Of a DNA stretch of 64,000 bases, positions 28,181 through 36,562 are shown one piece after another; positions within the stretch are counted from its first letter, which is position 1, and every line of letters begins with the position of its first letter. The stretch is from NCBI GenBank assembly GCA_052146815.1, contig JBKQMG010000191.1:1-64000 (forward strand), read 5' to 3'. Under the pieces are notes generated by a model. It ran no database searches, was not told the DNA's origin, and worked only from the letters and a program-made list of their open reading frames with translations. The position numbers and the translations under genes are program-made. The DNA is from DATJZH01 sp052146815 (lineage in GTDB: Bacteria > Actinomycetota > Actinomycetes > Streptosporangiales > Streptosporangiaceae).

Positions 28181-30630
28181 CCGCACCCGGCGCCACTGGG
28201 CGACAAGCAGGACCGTGCGGGCCGGCCGTCAGCGCCTCGCCATTGCTCCGGGACGGGCCGCTGCCCGGTGGCCCGTCCCTGGACGGCCTGGACCCTGGCG
28301 GCCCAGAGCCAGGTGGCGCGCGCGGGGACGGACGGTCAGACGGCCGGCCGGGGGCCGGGCTGACGGCGATGCTGGAGGCACGCAGCATCGCCATCGTGGG
28401 GGCCTCGCCGCGGCCGGGGTCGTTCGGCCAGCGCATGGTCGAGGAGGTCCTGCGGAGCCCGGCGGCCCCGCAGGTCCACCTGGTCAATCCCCGGTACGCC
28501 GAGATCGGCGACCGCAGGTGCGTCCCGTCACTGGCCGAGCTGCCCGGCCCGGTCGACCTGGTGCTGCTGGGCGTGCCTGACGCCGCCCTTGAAGAGCAGC
28601 TCGCCCTGGCGGCCCGGCGGGGCGACGCCGCCGCGGTAATCTTCGGCAGCGCCCACGACGAGGCGGCGCGGCCGGCGGGAAACAGCACTTCTTCAGCCAG
28701 CGCGCCGGCACCTGGCACGGCGCAGCTGAGGGACCGGCTCACCGCCATCGCCCGGCCGGCCGGGCTGCAGGTGTGCGGGGCGGGCTGCATGGGCTTCGTC
28801 AACGTCAGCCGGGGCCTGCGGGCGATCGGCTACGCCGAGCCCGATCCGCTGCCAGCCGGCCCGATCGCCCTGGTCACCCATTCGGGCTCGGTGTTCTCGG
28901 CCATGCTGCGCACCCGCCGGGCGATCGGCTTCACGCTGGCGGTCTCCTCCGGGCAGGAGCTGGTGACCACGGCGCCGGCTTACCTTGAGTACGCGCTGGA
29001 ACTGCCCGAGACCAGAGTGCTGGCGCTGGTGCTGGAGACGATGCGGGAGGCAGGCCGGCTGCGCAGCGTCCTCGCGGCGGCCGCGGCCCGCGACATCCCG
29101 GTGGTTCTGCTCACCGCGGGCGGCTCGGCGAGCGGCCGGGCGATGGTCGCCGCGCACTCCGGCGCGCTCGCGGCCGCGGACGGTGGCTGGGAGGCGCTGG
29201 CCCGCGCCTACGACGTGCACCGGGTCGGTGACCTGGCCGAGATGGCCGACACGCTGGAGCTGTTCGCGATCGGCCGGCGGGCGGGCGGCCGGCGCGGGGA
29301 GGACGGGCGGGCGGCGGACCGGCGGGAGCCGTACCCGCGAGCCGCGCGCGGGATCGCGACCGTGCACGATTCGGGCCTGGAGCGCGCGCACGCCGCCGAC
29401 CTGGCCGAAGAGCTGGGCGTGCCGTTCGCGCCGATCAGCGACGCCACGAAGGAGCAGCTGGCGCGGATCCTCGACCCTGGCCTGGAGCCGGTCAACCCGC
29501 TCGATGTCTGGGGTACCGGGGCCGCCACGCGCGAGCTGTTCGCGAATTCGCTCACCACGCTGGCCGCCGATGACAACGTGGGCGCCGTCGCGCTGTCGGT
29601 CGATCTGGTGCCCGAGCTAGATGGCGACGATTCCTATCCGCAGGCGGTGCGCGATGCCGCTGCGCAGACCGACAAGCCGGTCGCGGTCCTGAGCAACCTG
29701 CCGAGCGGCATCGATGCCGAGCTGGCGATCTCGCTGCGTCAGGCCGGGATCCCGGTGCTGGAGGGCCTGCGCAGCGGCCTGCTCGCGCTGTCGCATCTCG
29801 TCAGGCACGCCGCGGCCGCGGACGCCGGACCCGCCGCCCAAGGTAACCAGGGCGAGCCCGGCAGCGGCGAGTCCGCTGGCATCGAGCCTGCCGCAGCCGA
29901 GACCGCTGCGGCCGGGCCTGCCGGGGCCCCAGCCCAGACCGGCCGGACGCGCCGACAGCGCGGCAGTGCGCTGCTGGCGGCCGGCCAGGCGAGCGGGGCC
30001 GCACTGCTGCAGCTGCTGGGCGAGTACGGCATCACGGCCATCCGGGCCCGGCCTGCCGCCGACGCGCAGGCCGCCGCGGCGGCTGCGGCCTCGATCGGCT
30101 ACCCGGTGGTTCTGAAGACTGACGAGCCGGGAATTGCCCACAAATCTGACGTCGGCGGCGTGCTTCTCGGCCTGCGCACCCCGCAGGAACTGGCGGCCGG
30201 GTACGCCGACCTGGCTGGCCGGCTCGGCTGCCATGTGCTGGTCTGCGGTACCGCGCCTCCGGGCGTGGAACTGGCGCTGGGCATCGCCCGCGATCCGCAG
30301 CTGGGTCCGCTGATCGTGCTCGGCGCTGGCGGCATTCTGGTCGAGCTGCTCGCCGACCGCGTCGTGGCACTGCCGCCCGTCGATACGGCCGGGGCCCGCC
30401 GGCTGCTGGGCGAGCTGCGGGTCAGCCAGCTGCTGGCTGGCGTGCGAGGTGCGCCCCCGGCCGACACCAGTGCGATCGCGCGGGCGGTAGCCGGCATGTC
30501 CGCGATCGCCGCGGAACTCGGTGATCAGCTCGAGGCCCTCGACGTGAACCCGCTCATCTGCGGGCCGGCCGGCGCGGTCGCCGTAGACGCGCTGGCCGTC
30601 ACGCGGGCGGCGACGCCGTATTCGCAGTGA
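28177..30630 (+). CDS. NDP-forming acyl-CoA ligase (acetate-CoA ligase family)
   Basis: GTG 28177 overlaps the upstream stop and gives 817 residues. Order: CoA-binding Rossmann domain (SIAIVGASPRPGSFGQRMVEEV), two ligase-CoA domains (VTHSGSVFSAMLRTRRAIGF; HSGALAAADGGWEALARAYDV), a variable Ala/Gly linker (about 555-610), and an ATP-grasp domain (VVLKTDEPGIAHKSDVGGVLLG, GIARDPQLGPLIVLGAGGILVELL). Such proteins make acyl-CoA from an acid plus ATP or run in reverse. The first 60 residues are low-complexity. In this regulon it would thioesterify the deaminated or oxidised product. Confidence 0.9.
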   Translation: MTAPGATGRQAGPCGPAVSASPLLRDGPLPGGPSLDGLDPGGPEPGGARGDGRSDGRPGAGLTAMLEARSIAIVGASPRPGSFGQRMVEEVLRSPAAPQVHLVNPRYAEIGDRRCVPSLAELPGPVDLVLLGVPDAALEEQLALAARRGDAAAVIFGSAHDEAARPAGNSTSSASAPAPGTAQLRDRLTAIARPAGLQVCGAGCMGFVNVSRGLRAIGYAEPDPLPAGPIALVTHSGSVFSAMLRTRRAIGFTLAVSSGQELVTTAPAYLEYALELPETRVLALVLETMREAGRLRSVLAAAAARDIPVVLLTAGGSASGRAMVAAHSGALAAADGGWEALARAYDVHRVGDLAEMADTLELFAIGRRAGGRRGEDGRAADRREPYPRAARGIATVHDSGLERAHAADLAEELGVPFAPISDATKEQLARILDPGLEPVNPLDVWGTGAATRELFANSLTTLAADDNVGAVALSVDLVPELDGDDSYPQAVRDAAAQTDKPVAVLSNLPSGIDAELAISLRQAGIPVLEGLRSGLLALSHLVRHAAAADAGPAAQGNQGEPGSGESAGIEPAAAETAAAGPAGAPAQTGRTRRQRGSALLAAGQASGAALLQLLGEYGITAIRARPAADAQAAAAAAASIGYPVVLKTDEPGIAHKSDVGGVLLGLRTPQELAAGYADLAGRLGCHVLVCGTAPPGVELALGIARDPQLGPLIVLGAGGILVELLADRVVALPPVDTAGARRLLGELRVSQLLAGVRGAPPADTSAIARAVAGMSAIAAELGDQLEALDVNPLICGPAGAVAVDALAVTRAATPYSQ

Positions 30631-30660
30631 GATCAGGCCGGCACGCAGCGTGCGGCGACC

Positions 30661-30678
30661 GTCGGCCGGGTGGCCGAC
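30661..30678. terminator. Hairpin between convergent genes
   Basis: GTCGGCC (30661-30667) and GGCCGAC (30672-30678) form a perfect 7-bp stem with a 4-base loop between the convergent CoA-ligase and cupin genes. No U-run follows, so termination is only suggested. Nearby, CGCGGCGGGCT occurs three times (30723-30778). Confidence 0.4.
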
Positions 30679-30775
30679 CACGCGACCACACGGGGCATCG
30701 ACGCTGCCCTCCAGGCCAGTCCCGCGGCGGGCTAGGAATCAGGCCCGCGGCGGGCTCGGCCAGTCGCGCGGCGGG

Positions 30776-31120
30776 CTAGAAGATGACGTAGACCTTGCGG
30801 ATCTTCTCGTGGATCTGCCAGGTCCCGGCCCAGCCGCGAGGGAAGACCGCGGTGTCGCCCGGCCCGATGTCCTGCGGCTTGCCGCCGTCCGGGGTGACGG
30901 TCATCCGGCCCGCCACGATGTGCACGAACTCGTGCGTCTCCAGCTTCCAGTAGGACGGGCCGGGCTCGCACTCCCAGACGCCGGCCTCCTGGTCGCCGTC
31001 CTGCCACAGGGTGAAGCCGGAGGTCTGCATCGGCTCGCCGGTGGCCTCCTCGAGCGGGCCCCAGTCCTCGAGCTCGGCGGTCGCGGCGGAGGCGTGGAAC
31101 GGCGTGGTGATGTCAGTCAT
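30776..31120 (-). CDS. Cupin protein (ureidoglycine-aminohydrolase-like domain)
   Basis: 114 residues from ATG 31118-31120, which has GGAAAGGA 10 bases upstream. An alternative ATG at 31148-31150 overlaps the preceding stop (TAATG) and would add 10 residues. The cupin barrel shows WKLETHEFVHIVAGRMTVTPDGG and IGPGDTAVFPRGWAGTWQIHEKIRKVYVIF; metal-ligand His residues are partly retained (HEFVH). Proteins of this type often accompany polyamine or amine oxidases; the catalytic role, if any, is unknown. Operon with the upstream DAO-family oxidase. Confidence 0.85.
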   Translation of the reverse strand: MTDITTPFHASAATAELEDWGPLEEATGEPMQTSGFTLWQDGDQEAGVWECEPGPSYWKLETHEFVHIVAGRMTVTPDGGKPQDIGPGDTAVFPRGWAGTWQIHEKIRKVYVIF

Positions 31121-31149
31121 GGCCGGTGTGTCCTTTCCGGAGGTACTCA

Positions 31150-32367
31150 TTAAGCGGGAGCGTCCTGCACGGCCTCGGGGAACGGCAGGGCGATCGGGTC
31201 GGTCGCGAGGGAGCTGTGGCCGTTCTCGTCGAAGCGGTCCAGGCCGAGGACCGCGGTGTCCACCACGTCCGAGGTCCCGGTCAGGGCGACATCGGCCGCA
31301 GCCCGGGCCACGGCCGGCCCCCACATCATCCCGGCGCCGCCCGCACTGACCACGGTGACCCCGTTAAGTGCCCTGTCGGTGGTACTGGCGGGGCCGATGA
31401 TCGGCAGGTGGTCGGGGGTGTAGTCGATGGTGGCCGCCCAGACCCGGCGCAGCCCGAGGCTGGCCGTGACCGGGACCAGCTCGGCCAGCCGCGTGCGCAT
31501 CCGGGCCAGGTACGGCTCGTCGATGCAGCGGGCCGGGCCGGGCGGCTCGTCCGGGTTGCTCATCCCGAACAGCATGCCGCCTTCCTCGGGCCGCCAGTAG
31601 AGCCCGGCCGCCAGGTCGAAGAACATCGGCAGCCGGGACTGGTGCAGGTCAGGGTGGGGCTGCGTGACCGCCACCTGATGCCGGGCCCCGCCGGCCGGGA
31701 TCTTCACCCCGGCGACGCCGCCCACCTCGGCCAGTTCAGGGCCGCCGGTCAGCACCACGATCGGGGCGCTTACCGGGCCGGCCGACGTCTGCACGCCGCT
31801 GACGGCATCGCCGTCGGTGAGCAGCCCCGTGCAGGTCACGCGCTCGCGGACGTCGACGCCGCTGGTCGCGAGCGCGACCGCGTAGGCGGTGACATTACGG
31901 GGCGGGGTGAGGTAGCCGTCCTCCGCGCAGAACGTAGCGCCGAGCGTGCAGCCCCGCGCCAGTGCCGGGCACAGCTCGTCGATCTCGGCCGGCTGGAGCC
32001 AGCGGACCGACAGGCCCAGCGCGTTCTGCATGGCCATCCGGTCGCGTGCGGCGGCGACGTCAGCGTCGGTGAAGCACGGCAGCAGATAGCCCTGCGCGGT
32101 GAAACCGGAGTCGATCCCGATCTCGTCGGGCTGGCGCAGGTAGAACTGGCGCGACCACTCGCCAAGCTGGACGGCCCAGGGCGTGCCGCCCTGGGTGCGG
32201 ACCACGCCGGCGGCGCGGCTGCTTGCCCCGTCGCCGAGAGTGCGCTTCTCGATCAGGGTTACTCGCCGGACGCCGCTGCGGCGCAGGAAATAGGCGCACC
32301 AGCCGCCGACCGTCCCGCCGCCGACGACAATCGCGTCCGCGGTGTCCGGCTGACCGGGCGAAACCAT
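31150..32367 (-). CDS. DAO-family FAD-dependent amine oxidoreductase
   Basis: 405 residues from ATG 32365-32367. FAD-binding DAIVVGGGTVGGWCAYFLRRSG near the N-terminus and DYTPDHLPIIGP near the C-terminus are typical of glycine/sarcosine/dimethylglycine/gamma-glutamylputrescine oxidases. Such enzymes oxidise a C-N bond to an imine. An upstream extension of 26 codons is open but would run through operator 4, so the inner Met is preferred. Shares a divergent control region containing the perfect operator with the acyl-CoA dehydrogenase. Confidence 0.9.
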   Translation of the reverse strand: MVSPGQPDTADAIVVGGGTVGGWCAYFLRRSGVRRVTLIEKRTLGDGASSRAAGVVRTQGGTPWAVQLGEWSRQFYLRQPDEIGIDSGFTAQGYLLPCFTDADVAAARDRMAMQNALGLSVRWLQPAEIDELCPALARGCTLGATFCAEDGYLTPPRNVTAYAVALATSGVDVRERVTCTGLLTDGDAVSGVQTSAGPVSAPIVVLTGGPELAEVGGVAGVKIPAGGARHQVAVTQPHPDLHQSRLPMFFDLAAGLYWRPEEGGMLFGMSNPDEPPGPARCIDEPYLARMRTRLAELVPVTASLGLRRVWAATIDYTPDHLPIIGPASTTDRALNGVTVVSAGGAGMMWGPAVARAAADVALTGTSDVVDTAVLGLDRFDENGHSSLATDPIALPFPEAVQDAPA

Positions 32368-32407
32368 TGGCACGAGGCCGATGCTGACATAGACTGAACG
32401 TTCAGTC
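32367..32407 (+). promoter_or_regulatory. Promoter with perfect regulon operator 4
   Basis: TTGGCA (32367-32372), 17-base spacer, TAGACT (32390-32395), and the fully symmetric palindrome GACTGAACGTTCAGTC (32392-32407). The same site lies 25 bases before the divergent oxidase start, so one repressor dimer pair could close both promoters. Confidence 0.8.
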
Positions 32408-32505
32408 AAGAGCAAGTCTGTAGTGAGCACGTCCGTCCAGAGCACGGCCGCAGGCCGGACTTCGGGCCGGCTGGCCAGACGTCACCGCGAGAGGCTGGAC
32501 CCGCC

Positions 32506-33672
32506 ATGTACGGCTTGACAGAGGAAGACCTGCGGATCCAGGCCAGCGCCGCGACCTTTGCCGACGAGCTGATCCCGTTCGAGGTCACCGCCGAGATGAA
32601 CGACGGCGAGCTGCCCAAGGACGTGACCGCGCAGCACGCGGCCAGGGCCAGGGAGCTGGGCCTCGCCGCGGCGAACATGCCGGCCGAACTCGGCGGCGGC
32701 GGCTGCACGTCGCTGCAGCAGGTACTGATCCAGGAGCAGGTCGGCCGGGTCACCAACGCGCTGGCCTGGCCGGCGGCCACGCCCCCGTCCTGGCTGCCGG
32801 TCGTGGCCACCGACTACCAGATGCAGAAGTTCGTGCTGCCCGCGATCCGCGGTGAGCGCGAGGAGTGCTACGCGATCACCGAGGAGGACGCCGGGTCCGA
32901 TGTCGACGCGATCCAGGCGACCGCGCGACGGGACGGCGACGACTACCTGCTGACCGGCGAGAAGTGGCATGTGACGTCCTACAACTCCGCGGACTTCGCG
33001 TTCTTCCAGGGCAAGCTGGCCGGGGGGGAGCACGACGGCGAGCATGCGATGTTCCTGGTCGACCTGCCGAGCCCCGGCATCACCGTGGTCCGCACGCCCG
33101 CCTACTCCCACACCATCAGCCACCATCACCCGATCGTCGCCTTCGCAGGCGTCCGGGTCCCGGCCGCGAACCGGGTGGGCACCGAAGGGGACGGGATGAG
33201 TTTTGCCTACGAGTGGTTCCGGTTCGAGCGGCTCATGGTCGCGGCCAGGTGCCTCGGCGCGGCGCAGCGACTCATCGACGAGATGACCGCTTTTGCCACC
33301 GAGCGGCAGGTGCAGGGCAAGCCCATCAGCGGGCTGGGCCAGATCCAGGCGATGCTCGCCGACAGCCTGACCGAGCTGTTCGCGGCCCGGTCGCTGACGT
33401 ATGAGACCGCGCGGGCGATCGACGCCGGGACCGACGTCAAGGTGCAGCACGCGCAGTGCTCAATGGCCAAGCTGTACGCGTCGGAGATGGCCGGGCGGGT
33501 GGCCGACCGCGCCGTGCAGGTGTTCGGCGGCCGCGGCTACATGCGCGAGAACGTCGCCGAGCGCTTCTACCGCGAGGTCCGGGTGGAGCGGATCTGGGAG
33601 GGCACCAGCGAAATCCAGCGCGCCATCATCGCCGACCAGATGGCCAAGCGCGGACCGCGCGCACTGGCCTGA
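32506..33672 (+). CDS. Acyl-CoA dehydrogenase
   Basis: 388 residues. Standard ACAD layout: N-terminal helices, AITEEDAGSDVDAIQATARR FAD loop, and C-terminal RVERIWEGTSEIQRAI in which the Glu is the usual catalytic base position. It oxidises an acyl-CoA at C2-C3 with transfer to ETF. Together with the CoA ligase it suggests the pathway ends in beta-oxidation-type chemistry. 139-base leader after operator 4 with no gene in it. Confidence 0.93.
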   Translation: MYGLTEEDLRIQASAATFADELIPFEVTAEMNDGELPKDVTAQHAARARELGLAAANMPAELGGGGCTSLQQVLIQEQVGRVTNALAWPAATPPSWLPVVATDYQMQKFVLPAIRGEREECYAITEEDAGSDVDAIQATARRDGDDYLLTGEKWHVTSYNSADFAFFQGKLAGGEHDGEHAMFLVDLPSPGITVVRTPAYSHTISHHHPIVAFAGVRVPAANRVGTEGDGMSFAYEWFRFERLMVAARCLGAAQRLIDEMTAFATERQVQGKPISGLGQIQAMLADSLTELFAARSLTYETARAIDAGTDVKVQHAQCSMAKLYASEMAGRVADRAVQVFGGRGYMRENVAERFYREVRVERIWEGTSEIQRAIIADQMAKRGPRALA

Positions 33673-33736
33673 GCGGCGGCGCCCGGCCTTTCGCGGGGCG
33701 CGTCCTGACCGCGCTCAGCGCGGGGCGTCCTTCGCG

Positions 33737-33862
33737 AGGCAGCAGCGACTCGATCGCGGCGACCGGCTCAGGAACTTCCGGGTCGGTCTGCGGCCGGAAG
33801 CGCCCGGCGATCTTCCCGTCCGGCGCGATGAGAAGCTTCTCGAAGTTCCACCGGATATCGCC
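33737..33862 (-). pseudogene. Remnant of a glutathione peroxidase C-terminus
   Basis: On the minus strand, 33862 to 33737 encodes GDIRWNFEKLLIAPDGKI then AGRFRPQTDPEVPEPVAAIESLLP, which aligns with the end of bacterial glutathione peroxidases (the WNFxKFL..DGxxxxRF..TxPE segment). The catalytic first two-thirds are missing: upstream the frame runs into sequence antisense to the PLP gene. No stop occurs soon after LLP. It lies in the gap between the acyl-CoA dehydrogenase and the PLP enzyme, so insertion of the latter may have removed the rest. Confidence 0.75.
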
Positions 33863-33906
33863 GGCCTGCCCTGCTGCACCGGCGCCGGTGCGGCACTGTA
33901 GAGGCC

Positions 33907-35133
33907 GTGACTGACCCCATTCCCCCGGCGGGCCCGACTCCTCCCGCGGGCGGTACTGCTCCCGCCGGCGGTACTGCCCCCGCAGGCACGACTCCGGCGG
34001 ACGCGACCATGCCCGCCCCGCCGCGCTGGCACGCCCGGCCGGCCGCGCGGGACTGGACGTGCCTTGCCGCGCCCCGCGACGTGCTGGCCTTTCATCACGG
34101 TCTGCCCGGCTATACCGAGACCCCGCTGACTGAGCTTCCGGCACTCGCCGCCCAGCTCGGCGTCGGGCGGCTGTTCGTCAAGGACGAGTCGACGCGCCTC
34201 GGGCTGTCCGCCTTCAAGGTTCTGGGCGCCTCCTGGGCGGTCGCGCAGGTGATCGCGGCGCGTGCGGGCCTGACCGGGCCGGCCGGGCCGCTGACCTTCG
34301 CGGCCGTCCGGGCGGCGGCCGGGAGGCTGCCGCTGACGCTGGTGACGGCCACCGACGGGAACCACGGCCGGGCCGTCGCCAGGATGGCCGCGCTGCTCGG
34401 GTTGCGCGCGCAGATCTTCGTGCCGCAGGTCATCTCGCCGCGGGCGGCCGCGGCCATCGCGGCCGAAGGCGCCGACGTCACGACCGTCGCCGGCTCCTAC
34501 GACGAGGCCGTCGAAGCGGCCGCGGCCAGCGTCGCCGGCCGAAGCGACCGGGAGCTGATCCAGGACACGGCTTGGCCCGGCTACGAGCAGGTGCCCGGCT
34601 GGATCGTCGACGGCTACGCCACGCTGCTGCGCGAGGTCGATGATCAGCTGCGCCAGGCCGGCGCGGGCGGGCCCGGCGTCGTGGCGGTGCCGGTCGGCGT
34701 CGGCTCGCTGGTCCAGGCCGTCGTCATCCACTACCGCAGCGGCGCGGCCACGTCGCCGGCCGCGGTGCTGTCGGCCGAGCCGGACACCGCGGCCTGCGTG
34801 CTGGCCAGCCTGACGGCCGGTGAGCTGCGCTCGGTCGCCACCGCTGCGACGATCATGGCCGGGCTGAACTGCGGTACCCCGTCCAGCCTGTGCTGGCCTT
34901 ACCTGCGCAAAGGCCTGGACGCCGCGATCGCCGTCGGCGACGATGACGCGGCGCGGGCCGTCACCGACCTAGCCGCGCTTGGCGTGTCCAGCGGCCCGAG
35001 TGGCGCGGCCGCCCTGGCCGGAGCCAGGGCCGCGCTGACCGGACCGGGCAGCGAGGTCCGCCGGGCCGAACTGGGGGCCGGGCGCGACAGCATCGTGGTC
35101 GTGCTGAGCACCGAAGGCGCTCCGAAGGACTAG
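33907..35133 (+). CDS. PLP-dependent lyase, diaminopropionate-ammonia-lyase-like
   Basis: 408 residues from GTG 33907. The first 40 residues are a Pro/Ala/Gly/Thr low-complexity leader. The core is fold-type II: Schiff-base Lys in LGLSAFKVLGASWA, phosphate-cradle region TATDGNHGRAVA, and MAGLNCGTPSSLCWPYLRKGLDA, which is characteristic of the YgeX/diaminopropionate ammonia-lyase branch and not of threonine dehydratase. It would eliminate an amine from a 2,3-diamino acid or similar. Stop codons of this gene and the convergent Rieske gene overlap (CTAG at 35130-35133). Confidence 0.88.
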   Translation: MTDPIPPAGPTPPAGGTAPAGGTAPAGTTPADATMPAPPRWHARPAARDWTCLAAPRDVLAFHHGLPGYTETPLTELPALAAQLGVGRLFVKDESTRLGLSAFKVLGASWAVAQVIAARAGLTGPAGPLTFAAVRAAAGRLPLTLVTATDGNHGRAVARMAALLGLRAQIFVPQVISPRAAAAIAAEGADVTTVAGSYDEAVEAAAASVAGRSDRELIQDTAWPGYEQVPGWIVDGYATLLREVDDQLRQAGAGGPGVVAVPVGVGSLVQAVVIHYRSGAATSPAAVLSAEPDTAACVLASLTAGELRSVATAATIMAGLNCGTPSSLCWPYLRKGLDAAIAVGDDDAARAVTDLAALGVSSGPSGAAALAGARAALTGPGSEVRRAELGAGRDSIVVVLSTEGAPKD

Positions 35134-36326
35134 CCGGAAACTCGTTCCCGCGGCGCCGCGCTCCACACCGGCTCGCCCTGGTAACCGCGGGCGATCGTCG
35201 TGACGAACTGGTACACCGCGTCCTCGTCGGGAGACAGCGGGCCGGGCTGGGCGTGCTCGGAGGACAGGCCCCGCTGCACTGATTCGCAGGCGGCCCAGTC
35301 CTGCCGGTTGGTGATGTCCCAGAACTCCACCGCGTAGCCGGGATCGAAGTCGGGCCGGGCCACGGCCTCAGGCGCGAACGCCCAGGAGCACTCGATCCTG
35401 GTCCGGTCCACCGCCAGCGGGGTCAGGCGGTGCGTCATCACGTAGTCCGGGTGCAGGCTGAGCAGCACGTTGGGGAACACGTTGAGGTAGATCACGGTGC
35501 GCAGGCCGGTCGCGTCGAGGCCGCGCAGCGGGGCGCCGAGACTGGTGCCGTCCAGCGACATGGTGTCCATGCCGTCGCGCAGGTCCATCCAGCCGCCGAC
35601 CCAGGGGCCGTCGGCCACGTAGTTCTCGCCGCTGCGCGGCGGGCTCACCTTGCACAGCTCCGGATGGATCATCGGGCAGTGGTAGCACTCGTGGTAGTTC
35701 TCGGTCAGGATCTTCCAGTTGGCGGCCGCGTCGTACACGTGCCGTCCGGAGATCGCGAGCCGCTCCGGCTCGTAGGGCGCCACCAGGTCGGTCAGGCCGC
35801 CCAGCGACTCGGCAAACGGGGCCGCTGTCCCCGAACCATCCACGAAAATAAGCCCCTGCCACTCGGCGGCCGGCAGCTCGACCAGCCCCCAGGCTGAGTC
35901 GTCGAAGCCCGGCTGGCCCTTGAAGCCCGCAGCGGCCCGCAACTCCCCGTTCAGCCCGAACGTCCAGGAGTGATATGGGCAGATGACGGCGCCGCGCTGA
36001 ACGGCCGTACCGCAGGGCAGCAGCTCGTGCCCGCGGTGCCGGCAGGTGTTGGCGAACGCGCGCACGGTGCCGGCGTCATCGCGGGTGAGCAGCACGCTGC
36101 CGGTGCCCATGGGCTCGGCGCGCTGATCCCCGGGGCTGGCCAGCTCGGCACTGAACCCCACGCAGGCCCAGCCGCCGGCGAAGAAGTGCTTCTGCTCCCA
36201 GGCGAAGACCTCGGGGTCGACGTAGGCGGCACGCGGCAGCATGCGGCTTTGCCCGAATGGCCGGAGCGTGGCCGCCAGTCCGGCTGGATCGATGGGCGCG
36301 GCAGGATAACGACGCTGACTGACCAT
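35130..36326 (-). CDS. Rieske-type aromatic-ring/quaternary-amine oxygenase, alpha subunit
   Basis: 398 residues from ATG 36324-36326. Rieske cluster CRHRGHELLPCG and CPYHSWTFGLNGEL; mononuclear-iron site ENYHECYHCPMIHPELC and a downstream Asp. Relatives demethylate glycine betaine, carnitine or proline betaine as well as aromatic rings, and the surrounding amine-oxidase genes favour an N-dealkylating role (inference). No ferredoxin/reductase partner is encoded in the window. Operator 5 covers its start codon. Upstream in-frame codons to 36560 are not family-like. Confidence 0.9.
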   Translation of the reverse strand: MVSQRRYPAAPIDPAGLAATLRPFGQSRMLPRAAYVDPEVFAWEQKHFFAGGWACVGFSAELASPGDQRAEPMGTGSVLLTRDDAGTVRAFANTCRHRGHELLPCGTAVQRGAVICPYHSWTFGLNGELRAAAGFKGQPGFDDSAWGLVELPAAEWQGLIFVDGSGTAAPFAESLGGLTDLVAPYEPERLAISGRHVYDAAANWKILTENYHECYHCPMIHPELCKVSPPRSGENYVADGPWVGGWMDLRDGMDTMSLDGTSLGAPLRGLDATGLRTVIYLNVFPNVLLSLHPDYVMTHRLTPLAVDRTRIECSWAFAPEAVARPDFDPGYAVEFWDITNRQDWAACESVQRGLSSEHAQPGPLSPDEDAVYQFVTTIARGYQGEPVWSAAPRERVSG

Positions 36327-36339
36327 ACAGTCAAGGATA
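36317..36339 (-). promoter_or_regulatory. Regulon operator 5 over a leaderless start
   Basis: GACTGACCATACAGTC (36317-36332, as read on the plus strand) differs from operator 1 at two positions and includes the Rieske ATG. On the minus strand a TANNNT -10 box, TATCCT (36339-36334), lies 7 bases before the ATG, so transcription should begin at the A of the start codon, giving a leaderless mRNA that the operator would block. Confidence 0.6.
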
Positions 36340-36505
36340 GGCTTGCCGCCGCAGGCTGTCCAGCACGAGCGTGTAGTCGGTCGAGCAGGTCTACCACGGC
36401 GGCCCGGTCCACCGCGCCAGCCTGTCATTGCTCCGGGGCGTCGTCGATACCTGGCGTCACCCGCGGCTACCAACGCACCGGCCAGCCGCCCGGCCGCAAA
36501 GCCAA

Positions 36506-36540
36506 AATGACCCCGAGCCCAATGAGGGCTCGGGGTCATT
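36506..36540 (-). terminator. Intrinsic terminator of the tmRNA gene
   Basis: A perfect 15-bp stem (36506-36520 with 36526-36540) and 5-base loop, followed in the minus direction by TTTTGG. It lies 23 bases beyond the tmRNA 3' end. Confidence 0.88.
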
Positions 36541-36562
36541 CCGAGGTCTTCCGACGTCACAA

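Noticed and set aside
33715..34731. 338-codon minus-strand frame across the gpx fragment
   Set aside because: The gpx similarity is in a different frame; this frame is antisense to the PLP lyase and has no family match.
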